NCBI GenBank assembly: GCA_964596165.1 | Contig: CAZQTW010000122.1 | Location: 1-9,449, forward strand | Origin: CAYUQT01 sp964596165 | GTDB taxonomy: Bacteria; Planctomycetota; Phycisphaerae; UBA1845; JAFGLZ01 | Reading direction: 5' to 3' | Length of the DNA stretch: 9,449 nucleotides | Part shown: positions 1 to 6,210 of the stretch, one piece after another | Layout of the letters: the number at the start of each line of letters is the position of its first letter | Numbering within the stretch: the stretch's first letter is position 1 | Program-made: the position numbers and the translations under genes | Notes under the pieces: model-generated | What the model saw: the letters and a program-made list of their open reading frames with translations, nothing else | Database searches by the model: none | Told to the model about the DNA's origin: nothing

Positions 1-184
1 GGTGTAAGTCGCGAGGATGCCCCAAACGAATTTACACAGGATTTGACACGACCTCACATGGAGTTTTCTCCTGATTGTCCCCTGATACCGGGTTCGGGGG
101 TGCGGGCGTGGAGGTCGTGTGGTATGTTTTGGTCACGTTACTGTTCCTGTCACTGTCAGGTTGAGCGATAGCAGGGACAAGGGT
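1..184. other. Left-edge upstream region, no gene
   Basis: This stretch precedes the first gene. An open frame runs in from an ATG at 119, but residues encoded before 185 look like read-through of untranslated sequence, not a protein N-terminus. A TTGACA sits at 43-48, but no convincing -10 element follows at the right distance. An AGGGA at 173-177, seven bases before the ATG at 185, could serve as a ribosome binding site. Nothing else is recognisable. Confidence 0.5.
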
Positions 185-1651
185 ATGAGCATCGTCAGGT
201 TCGATACATGCGAATTGCTCGGGACGATAGGTGCAATTCTCTGTGTCCTCGGCTCCACGTTGCACGGAGGTGCAGAGGGCGTAGGAGGTGGCGCAAGGGC
301 GCGATCGGTCTGCGAACTATATGCCCCGGGCCACTTCGGCAATTCATACGAAGTCCTCGGCATCAACGAGATGAGGCAAGTTCTGGCCGAGGCGAAGTAC
401 TGGGGATTCAACCGGTACGGCGACTGGTTCGACACGTTGGACTGCGTGGATCCGCTCGCGGCAGACAGCCAGTACGATTTGGGCGGGGCCTTATGGGAAC
501 GGAAGAAGGCACACTTTCGGTCGGCGCGACAATTGGGCCTGCCGTGTGATCTGATTCTCACGCCCAATCACGTCTATCGCGATCAGGTCAGACCGGAGTG
601 GAAGGCCGAGCGGAATCCGCGGATCTTCGGCCAACTCATCTGCCCGAGCATCCCGGGTGCTCGAAAAGTCATCCTCGGCAACTATGAGGGGTTGTTCGCC
701 GACCTGGCGAAATCCGGTGTGCGGCTCGCCAGTCTTTCGGCTTGTCCGTACGACTACGGCGGCTGTGCGTGCAGGAAGTGCGCCCCGTGGATACGCACGT
801 TTGCGGCTCTGTGCAAGGACATTCATCAGATTGCGCTGCGTTACCATCCGGACATCGACATGCACTTCATCGGCTGGTGGTGGAGCAAGGATGACCATGC
901 GATTTTTGCCGAGTGGTGTGATCGCCAGATGCCCGGCTGGGCCAAGAGCATGGCATTACACATTCCCTATGACAAGACGGGCGTCACTGACGTTGTGCTA
1001 CCGAAGGGATGCGAGAAACGGGCATTTGTTCACATCGGCTACGCGGACTTGGCCAGACCCAAGGATACCTACGGTCATCTGGGGCCACTCATCGCGCCCA
1101 ATCGTCTGCCGAAAACCGTGAGCGACCTTCGGTCGCAGGGCGTTGCGGGTGTGATGGCGTACAGCGAGGGGGTTCACGACGATGTCAACAAGGCCATCCT
1201 GGCCGGGTTGTTCAGCGGACGATACGATTCGTCGAGGTTGGTTCTGGAGGCCTATGCGAAGCGATACTTCGGTGCCGATCACGAGCAGTCAATGCGCTGG
1301 GCGACATGGCTGGCCGGATGGGGAGATCCGTTTAGCCGTGACGCCGTGGGGGCGCTGAAGGATCTCGACGGGCTTTCGGGTGAGCGATCGAATTGGCGTC
1401 GGCGGCAATGGGAACTCAAGGCCCGCATGTTTGTCGCTCACCAGGCGGTGATGAGTGAGAAGACCTGGACGGCTCCGCGGTTTGCTCACGTGGACGAGTT
1501 CTGGGCGGCCCAAGAGATCCTGCAGCGTGAGGTGTGGGGCTTGGGTCCGCTGCGTCACATCTTCGGTCGGCGTCATACGCCGTTGCCCTGGTATCCGGAG
1601 TGGGCCAAGCGGCAAGCCGAGAAGGCGGCGCAGATCGGTGTCGACCAATAG
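185..1651 (+). CDS. Exported glycosidase-like (TIM-barrel-type) protein, unknown specificity
   Basis: Encodes a 488-residue protein. I chose the ATG at 185 because it gives a plausible signal peptide (hydrophobic LLGTIGAILCVLGSTL, residues 11-26) and has AGGGA seven bases upstream; an ATG at 119 would bury this under 22 extra residues. The mature part alternates short aromatic-rich strands and helices as in catalytic barrels: KYWGFNRYGDWFD (71-83), a cysteine cluster CPYDYGGCACRKCAPW (187-202), HFIGWWW (227-233), and MAYSEGVHDDVNKAILAGL (324-342). From memory, such cysteine clusters and a YSEG-D-D-N-K block occur in poorly described glycoside hydrolase-like proteins of Planctomycetota and Bacteroidota. 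A role in polysaccharide or glycan breakdown outside the cytoplasm is therefore inferred, not shown. I cannot assign a family or point to the acid/base pair. The 129-base gap and a separate promoter candidate before the next gene suggest it is transcribed alone. Confidence 0.72.
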   Translation: MSIVRFDTCELLGTIGAILCVLGSTLHGGAEGVGGGARARSVCELYAPGHFGNSYEVLGINEMRQVLAEAKYWGFNRYGDWFDTLDCVDPLAADSQYDLGGALWERKKAHFRSARQLGLPCDLILTPNHVYRDQVRPEWKAERNPRIFGQLICPSIPGARKVILGNYEGLFADLAKSGVRLASLSACPYDYGGCACRKCAPWIRTFAALCKDIHQIALRYHPDIDMHFIGWWWSKDDHAIFAEWCDRQMPGWAKSMALHIPYDKTGVTDVVLPKGCEKRAFVHIGYADLARPKDTYGHLGPLIAPNRLPKTVSDLRSQGVAGVMAYSEGVHDDVNKAILAGLFSGRYDSSRLVLEAYAKRYFGADHEQSMRWATWLAGWGDPFSRDAVGALKDLDGLSGERSNWRRRQWELKARMFVAHQAVMSEKTWTAPRFAHVDEFWAAQEILQREVWGLGPLRHIFGRRHTPLPWYPEWAKRQAEKAAQIGVDQ

Positions 1652-1686
1652 CGGGGGGCTATTCGTCTCATCTTCGCGACGCACCA

Positions 1687-1716
1687 TTGCCAGCGGGTGA
1701 TCGGCAGGCATACAAT
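1687..1716 (+). promoter_or_regulatory. Sigma70-like promoter for the UbiA-family gene
   Basis: TTGCCA at 1687-1692 and TACAAT at 1711-1716 are separated by 18 bases, each matching five of six consensus positions. Transcription would begin near 1723, giving a leader of roughly 58 bases before the ATG at 1781. This also argues against the in-frame ATGs at 1697 and 1712, which lie within or before the promoter. The call rests on sequence only, and promoter rules in Planctomycetota are poorly known. Confidence 0.45.
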
Positions 1717-1780
1717 GCGGTCCGTCACTTGTTTGGAAGAGAGCGGCCAACACGGCGCACGGATACGCGTGGATGGGGTG

Positions 1781-2689
1781 ATGCGCAAGTACTTTGAACT
1801 GATCCGACCGGGAGAATGGGTCAAGAACGTCTTCGTGCTTGCGGGTTTGGTGTTCAGTGCCCGCGCGACCGAGCCTCGGGCCATGCTCTTGACGGCCTAT
1901 GCCTTCGCGGCCTTCTGTCTGGCCGCCAGCGCCACCTACGTCATCAATGACATCCGCGACCGCGAGCACGACAAGCTTCATCCAACCAAGAGAAGGCGTC
2001 CTCTCGCCAGCGGCGTCATGAGCGTTCACGAGGCGTTCGTCGTCGCGATTGTTCTTGTCATCGGCGCGATCGGACTGTGTGTGCTTCTGCCCCAGGGGTT
2101 CACCGTTGTCTTGGTCGCGTATCTCGTGAACAACGTCCTCTACACGTACTGGCTGAAGCGTAAGGCCATTCTGGACGTGATTCTGATCGCGACAGGGTTT
2201 GTCTTGCGGGCCATCGCGGGCGGTGTGGCTATTGCCATGCCGATTTCGCCCTGGCTCATCGTGTGCACGTTCAACCTGTGCATGTTTCTTGGTTTCGGCA
2301 AGCGGCGTTGCGAGTTGGCGGTCATCGGGAGCACGGCGGAGGCGGTCAAACATCGGGCGAGTCTTGCGCGATACAGTCACGATCTGCTCAACCACCTGAC
2401 CAGCGTGACGGCCGGGATCGCCATTCTGACGTTCCTGCTTTATGTCATGGATCGCAGCGGTCACCAACCGCCATTCGAGAAGAAGTACTTGGTCTATACG
2501 TTGCCTTTGGTGGTCTACGCCATCTTCAGGTACACGATGCTGATCGAGTCCGGCCGGGTGACAGGTCCGACCGATGTGGTCCTGCGTGACCGTCCGTTCA
2601 TCATCACGATCCTGTTGTGGACCGCGGCGGCTGTCCTTGTGGTCTACTGGGGCGGCGTTCTGCATAAGTGGGTGTGGGTTGGGGGATAA
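1781..2689 (+). CDS. UbiA-family prenyltransferase, decaprenyl-phosphate phosphoribosyltransferase-like
   Basis: Encodes a 302-residue integral membrane protein with many hydrophobic segments, within the usual size range of the UbiA superfamily. The start at 1781 gives MRKYFELIRPGEWVKN, the typical N-terminus of the subfamily that includes mycobacterial UbiA (Rv3806c). The first Asp-rich motif is NDIRDREHD (56-64), followed by KRRRPLASG (70-78). Subfamily-like blocks are AILDVILIATGFVLRAIAGG (129-148), ISPWLI (155-160), KRRCEL (174-179) and VVLRDRPF (266-273). In that subfamily the enzyme moves phosphoribosyl from PRPP to a polyprenyl phosphate, giving lipid-linked ribose for cell-envelope glycans. 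Whether this protein does so is inference: no oxidoreductase/epimerase pair (DprE1/DprE2-like) or phosphatase gene is beside it. A different UbiA reaction cannot be excluded. It probably has its own promoter at 1687-1716. Confidence 0.85.
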   Translation: MRKYFELIRPGEWVKNVFVLAGLVFSARATEPRAMLLTAYAFAAFCLAASATYVINDIRDREHDKLHPTKRRRPLASGVMSVHEAFVVAIVLVIGAIGLCVLLPQGFTVVLVAYLVNNVLYTYWLKRKAILDVILIATGFVLRAIAGGVAIAMPISPWLIVCTFNLCMFLGFGKRRCELAVIGSTAEAVKHRASLARYSHDLLNHLTSVTAGIAILTFLLYVMDRSGHQPPFEKKYLVYTLPLVVYAIFRYTMLIESGRVTGPTDVVLRDRPFIITILLWTAAAVLVVYWGGVLHKWVWVGG

Positions 2690-2817
2690 GGGGGACTGCA
2701 GGCCTCCTTGGTTCCGTCCGGACATCCGCCCTTGCCGATTCCGTCTTCTTCCGGAAAGGCGATGGTCTGAAGGCCTTTATGCTCCACAGGCACGGCCGTT
2801 TGGGAACCCCCATCGGG

Positions 2818-2835
2818 CTCCGGTGACGGCCGGAG
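2818..2835 (+). terminator. GC hairpin downstream of the UbiA-family gene, possible terminator
   Basis: CTCCGG (2818-2823) and CCGGAG (2830-2835) form a perfect six-pair stem with a six-base loop, 128 bases after the UbiA stop codon and upstream of the next promoter candidate. No T-run follows, so it is not a classic Rho-independent terminator. It could mark a transcript end or be incidental. Confidence 0.25.
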
Positions 2836-2863
2836 GCGGCCAAGAAAGTTGATGTTCACGTCA

Positions 2864-2900
2864 ATACTGCGTTGACAGTATGTCGATAACGCGATTGAAT
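2864..2900 (+). promoter_or_regulatory. Promoter candidate with a dyad over the -35 element
   Basis: A perfect TTGACA (2872-2877) is followed after 17 bases by TTGAAT (2895-2900), four of six matches to a -10 box. The -35 lies inside a perfect dyad, ATACTG (2864-2869), six bases, then CAGTAT (2876-2881). A second, shorter dyad GTCAA (2860-2864)/TTGAC (2872-2876) overlaps it. This is the usual geometry of an operator bound by a dimeric repressor. Transcription would start near 2907, giving a leader of about 217 bases for the CorA-family gene. The regulator is unknown. Confidence 0.45.
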
Positions 2901-2967
2901 AGAAGGCTTTGTGGTGTCTGGGTTCCGAGAGACCTCTGGGCAGGAAGGCGTTTCGGGGCCCGGTGAA

Positions 2968-3010
2968 TTGTAATGTCTTGTAATACAAGAGATTGGATCG
3001 AAGCTCTTGT
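2968..3010 (+). promoter_or_regulatory. Cluster of competing inverted repeats in the CorA leader
   Basis: TCTTGTAATACAAGA (2976-2990) is a perfect 7+1+7 palindrome. Its right half overlaps ACAAGAG (2985-2991), which is also perfectly complementary to CTCTTGT (3004-3010) across a 12-base loop. The ACAAGA segment could thus pair upstream or downstream but not both. TTGTAAT also occurs twice, ten bases apart (2968-2974 and 2978-2984). As DNA this could be a binding site; as RNA it could form two exclusive hairpins. It lies 113 bases before the start codon. Function is inferred. Confidence 0.35.
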
Positions 3011-3123
3011 TCGTGTTCGGACCTGTTGCCCTACGATTGGTTCGTGACGTGTCGAGCCATGACGGCGGGTAGTCCTTCGGTGGGCATTGTGCGTTCGCCG
3101 AGAGAAAAGGCGCGGTTGGACCC

Positions 3124-4044
3124 ATGAAGAAGCTGTACAACATCGTGGGACGCAAGGTCACGGAGGTGCAAGACAATCACTGCCCGATCACGGTCTTCAT
3201 CAATCCCGACGAGAGCGAGAAGCGGTATCTCATTGACGAACTGAAGCTTGACGAACACACCTACGCATCCTCGCTGGACCCTGATGAGCTGTCTCGTCTG
3301 GAGTTTGAGCCGGAGCACGTTGCGCTGATTTTCAAGATGCCAAGGAACTACTCGGCGGCCGAACAGTTTATGTTCAAGGTCGCGTCCGCCGGTGCCTTTC
3401 TATTTAGGGAACGTCTGGTCATCGTCATGTCGGAAGAGGTTCCGCTTTTCGACGGGGCACAGTTCTCTCGCGTGCATTCGGTGGCGGACGTTATCCTGAA
3501 GCTGATTTCTCGATCCATCATCCATTTCCGTGAACACCTCCGGGCGATCAGCATGATCTCCGACGAACTCCAGAAGGAGATCAACACGGCGATGGAGAAC
3601 AAGCACCTGATCAACATGTTCACGCTTCAGAAGAGCCTGGTCTACTACGTGAACTCCATCAATTCGAACGGGGCCTTGCTGGAACGAATCAAGAACAGCG
3701 CGAGCAAGATCGGATTCGGCACGGAGGAACTCGAGTTCCTCGACGACATTATCATTGAGAACAGCCAGTGTTATCGTCAGGCGGATATCTACTCGAATAT
3801 TCTCGCCAGCCTTATGGATGCGCGGGCCTCCATTGTCAGCAATAATCTCAACGTCTTGATGAAGACGTTGAATATCATCACGATCGCCATCATGGTGCCG
3901 ACGTTTGTGGTGAGCGCGTTTTCGATGAACGTCACCTTGCCCTGGGAGTTGAAGGATCACCCGTACGCTTTCTGGATCATCATGGGATTGGCGCTTCTGG
4001 CCGTGATGGGTTTCGCGGTCTATTGGCGCAAGCGAAAATGGTGA
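3124..4044 (+). CDS. CorA-family divalent cation channel with SMN in place of GMN
   Basis: Encodes 306 residues, complete for the family. Residues 1 to about 125 form the acidic/aliphatic cytoplasmic domain (TYASSLDPDELSRLEFEPEHVALIFKMP pattern, split here as SLDPDE at 50-55 and RLEFE at 58-62). Residues 130-250 are a long charged helical stalk. Two membrane segments follow at about 248-266 and 282-300, ending in a basic tail WRKRKW. The first segment ends FSMNVTLP (266-273) where CorA proteins carry the Gly-Met-Asn selectivity signature; here it is Ser267-Met-Asn (TCG codon 3922-3924). CorA homologues are pentameric channels for Mg2+ and sometimes Co2+, Ni2+ or Zn2+. Changes in GMN are reported to impair Mg2+ transport, and natural variants go with other ions, so the transported ion is uncertain. 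The ribosome binding site is weak (AAGG 13 bases upstream). The leader upstream looks regulated. Confidence 0.88.
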   Translation: MKKLYNIVGRKVTEVQDNHCPITVFINPDESEKRYLIDELKLDEHTYASSLDPDELSRLEFEPEHVALIFKMPRNYSAAEQFMFKVASAGAFLFRERLVIVMSEEVPLFDGAQFSRVHSVADVILKLISRSIIHFREHLRAISMISDELQKEINTAMENKHLINMFTLQKSLVYYVNSINSNGALLERIKNSASKIGFGTEELEFLDDIIIENSQCYRQADIYSNILASLMDARASIVSNNLNVLMKTLNIITIAIMVPTFVVSAFSMNVTLPWELKDHPYAFWIIMGLALLAVMGFAVYWRKRKW

Positions 4045-4054
4045 TGTCCAAGAA

Positions 4055-4086
4055 GAGTGACTGTCTCTGATCACTCGACGAGTCAC
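4055..4086 (+). terminator. Inverted repeats just after the CorA-family gene, weak terminator candidate
   Basis: GAGTGA (4055-4060) pairs with TCACTC (4071-4076), and the overlapping GTGACT (4057-4062) pairs with AGTCAC (4081-4086), so two alternative six-pair hairpins are possible 11 bases after the stop codon. The stems are short and no T-run follows, so termination is only a possibility. Confidence 0.25.
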
Positions 4087-4146
4087 ACGTTTCCGTCATC
4101 TCCCAACTATCCTTGAATATTCCGATTGGAAACGGCGTTGTCAGGG

Positions 4147-4189
4147 GTTAGCATGTTAGCGGTTGCTACGACGACCGTCCTGTTATGAT
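4147..4189 (+). promoter_or_regulatory. Extended -10 promoter candidate with upstream repeats, for the AMP-ligase gene
   Basis: TGTTATGAT at 4181-4189 matches an extended -10 (TG, one base, then TATGAT, five of six). A loose -35, TTGCTA, lies at 4163-4168, only 15 bases away, which an extended -10 could tolerate. Just upstream GTTAGC occurs at 4147-4152 and 4155-4160, followed by GTTGC at 4162-4166, an eight-base-spaced repeat that could bind an activator. The leader would be about 124 bases long. Confidence 0.35.
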
Positions 4190-4305
4190 TGTCCGGCAGC
4201 GAGCGTCTTTGCATCTACTCATGCCTACAAGGATGGGTTGCTGCTTGTGGTCGTCGTCCCTGTCTACTGGGTCGCGGCGGAAGCATGATCGCGACGGATC
4301 GCGGT

Positions 4306-4312
4306 GAGGAGG
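4306..4312 (+). promoter_or_regulatory. Strong ribosome binding site fixing a GTG start
   Basis: GAGGAGG lies seven bases before the GTG at 4320. It decides the start of the AMP-ligase gene: the nearby ATG at 4285 and TTG at 4318 are out of frame. Confidence 0.75.
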
Positions 4313-4319
4313 CCGAGTT

Positions 4320-6041
4320 GTGACGAAGCTGGACGCCCGGAACGGGGTTCCCCAATATACGATGCGGCATTTCGAGGTGGATTTCGCCGATCGCCATTTG
4401 CTTCACGGCGTTGTTCGGCGGTGGGCGGAGCATCAACCCGGCAGGGTGGCCATCATCGAGACGGACACCGGCAAGCAGTACACCTACCGTGAATTCGATG
4501 CGATTACCACGGCGCTCGCCGTGAAACTCGTAGAGATGGGGTTCGAAAAGGGTGATTTTCTGGCGACCAGCTTGCCTTTATTGGCGGAGCACATCTTCCT
4601 CGAGTATGCCTGCTTCAAGATCGGCGTGATTCACGCACCGCTGGATATACGCCTCAAGACCCCCGATGTGGTTCGATCGTTGGGCTTGGTTAAGGCAAAA
4701 GGGTTTGTGTTTCTCGGCAAGACGCCACACGTGGACTTTTCAGCGACGGGCGAAGTGGTGCGAGACAGTTGTCCCTATGTCGAGCGACTGATTCAGTTGA
4801 CACCGCCCGAGGAGACCCTTTCCGGGGCTATCTCAGGTCTGAGGCTGTACGACGAGGCTCGGGCCCTGATGGAGGATCCCCGTCGGTCACCGGCTTGGTC
4901 GCGGTATCTGGAAGCGGGAGCCGGCGTTCAGGAGACCGACGGTGTTCAGGTGATCTATACGACCGGTTCGACGGGCTTGCCCAAGCCCGCGCTGCTTTCT
5001 CATCGGAACATCACCTCCCAGAACATGTGTTTGGGAGGGGCATTTGGCATGGCAGGTCTTCGGATGTTGGTGAATCTGCCCCCGTCTCACGTCGGCTGTC
5101 AGGCGGAACAGCTCATGACACCGTTCTTCTGGGGTGGAACGGCCGTTGTGCTCCACATGTTTGACTCGGTGGCATCATTGAAGAGGATCGGAGAGTACCA
5201 GGTCGAGGTGTGCGGACAGATACCGGCGATGTACGCGATGCAATGGCGATTGCCCGAGTTCGGGCAGTACGATCTGTCCTCGCTGAAAGTCGTGCTCTAC
5301 GGAGGTCAGGTGGTCGGCCGCGAGTTCTTGGAGCAGCTTTCGAGGATGGCCCCGTCCTTCGCGACCGGCCTGGGACTGACGGAAATGGCGGGCTTCGCGA
5401 CCTTCACTCCGTTGGGTCGGACCGTGGATGAGATTGTCGGCAGTGTCGGCTATGACATGCCGATCACGCCGCTTTCCATACGGCAACCCATGAACCCCGA
5501 CGGCACGGCCGGCGCCGAACTGCCTGACGGGCAGACCGGTGAGATTTGCTTCTCAGGGCCGCAAGTGTTCACCGGCTACGTGAACAACGAGGAGGCCTAT
5601 CGCAGGACCGTCACTCCCAACGGGATTTGCTATACCGGCGACGTGGGATATAAGGACGGACGAGGTTTGCATTTGGTCGGGCGCTCCAAGCTGGTCATCA
5701 AGCCGAAAGGTTATCAGGTACATCCCTCCCAGATTGAAGATCACTTCGCGTTGCTTAGAGACAAGATCGCCGCCTGTGGGGCGGTGGGGGCTCCGCATGA
5801 TGTATTTGGCGAAGGGGTGGTTCTGTTTATCGACCCCAAGCCCAACACCGATCTGAGAAGAGAGGAGCTTGAGTTGCATGCCAAGGGTATCGCCAGTTAC
5901 ATGCGGCCACTGCATTATGTGGTGCTGACTCCGGGTACCTTGCCGCTGAACCGGGTGGCGAAGACGGACTACGTCAGTTTGAAAGCACGTGCGGTTGCCG
6001 AGGTGGAGAAGCTGAGGGCGCACGGCGGTTGGGACAAATGA
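4320..6041 (+). CDS. AMP-forming acyl-CoA synthetase / acid ligase (ANL superfamily)
   Basis: Encodes 573 residues, typical for class I adenylate-forming enzymes, which activate a carboxylic acid with ATP to acyl-AMP and then usually form a CoA thioester. Motifs run in order: A3 phosphate loop YTTGSTGLPKPALLSH (213-228), substrate-pocket region PPSHVGC (254-260), YGGQ (327-330), A5 GLTEMAG (352-358), GEICFSGPQVFTGY (407-420), A7 YTGDVGYKD (438-446), the hinge GRSKLVIKPKGYQV (454-467), and the C-terminal lysine motif LPLNRVAKTD (541-550, Lys548). Two departures are visible: PKP where PKG is usual in A3, and NRVAK where a TxxGK form is more common. All residues most needed for adenylation seem present. 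The acid cannot be read from sequence, and no carrier protein, beta-oxidation or siderophore gene is adjacent. Start is GTG with a strong ribosome binding site; a separate promoter is likely. Confidence 0.88.
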   Translation: MTKLDARNGVPQYTMRHFEVDFADRHLLHGVVRRWAEHQPGRVAIIETDTGKQYTYREFDAITTALAVKLVEMGFEKGDFLATSLPLLAEHIFLEYACFKIGVIHAPLDIRLKTPDVVRSLGLVKAKGFVFLGKTPHVDFSATGEVVRDSCPYVERLIQLTPPEETLSGAISGLRLYDEARALMEDPRRSPAWSRYLEAGAGVQETDGVQVIYTTGSTGLPKPALLSHRNITSQNMCLGGAFGMAGLRMLVNLPPSHVGCQAEQLMTPFFWGGTAVVLHMFDSVASLKRIGEYQVEVCGQIPAMYAMQWRLPEFGQYDLSSLKVVLYGGQVVGREFLEQLSRMAPSFATGLGLTEMAGFATFTPLGRTVDEIVGSVGYDMPITPLSIRQPMNPDGTAGAELPDGQTGEICFSGPQVFTGYVNNEEAYRRTVTPNGICYTGDVGYKDGRGLHLVGRSKLVIKPKGYQVHPSQIEDHFALLRDKIAACGAVGAPHDVFGEGVVLFIDPKPNTDLRREELELHAKGIASYMRPLHYVVLTPGTLPLNRVAKTDYVSLKARAVAEVEKLRAHGGWDK

Positions 6042-6210
6042 GCCGGGCCCCCGACAATCCAATCGCGGGAGGGAACGCTGCACGCGACGTACAGCTATTC
6101 GTTGCGGGGATAGGGTAGCAGCATCAAGCATGTGGAATTCAACGAGGCGTGGATTCGGGAACAGGCCGCCACTCGACCGTGAGGTGCCCGGTGGTTATCC
6201 TTGGACCGCC

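Larger units (their letters stand above)
2690..3123. other. 434-base gap before the CorA-family gene, regulatory in appearance
   Basis: No credible protein gene lies here; open frames crossing it on both strands are short or lack family-like sequence. The left part holds GC palindromes (GTCCGGAC at 2716-2723, TTCCGGAA at 2749-2756, AAGGCCTT at 2770-2777) and a hairpin at 2818-2835. The right part holds a promoter candidate at 2872-2900 and a cluster of inverted repeats at 2976-3010. The only in-frame start of the downstream gene is the ATG at 3124, because a TAG at 3070-3072 closes its frame and no alternative start intervenes. This makes a long leader likely. Confidence 0.5.

Noticed and set aside
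43..71. TTGACA at 43-48 as a promoter for the first gene
   Set aside because: The sequence 16-19 bases downstream is TTCTCC-like, with no -10 resemblance.
1697..1780. Upstream in-frame start codons for the UbiA-family gene
   Set aside because: They fall within or before the promoter candidate, and the added residues do not resemble the family, whose N-terminus begins at the RPxxWxKN region just after 1781.
1289..2725. Long 478-codon open frame on the - strand opposite the end of the glycosidase-like gene and the UbiA gene
   Set aside because: Its translation is rich in Arg, Asp, Gln and His with no domain, no signal and no family pattern. It is the antisense of two well-supported genes in GC-rich DNA.
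3400..4086. 228-codon open frame on the - strand opposite the CorA-family gene
   Set aside because: Repetitive charged composition (HDDPE, RHHDGDRDD types) mirrors codon bias of the real gene on the other strand.
6130..6210. Earlier ATG for the GDPD gene
   Set aside because: It would place 27 polar residues before the signal peptide. Not excluded, since neither start has a strong ribosome binding site, but less likely.
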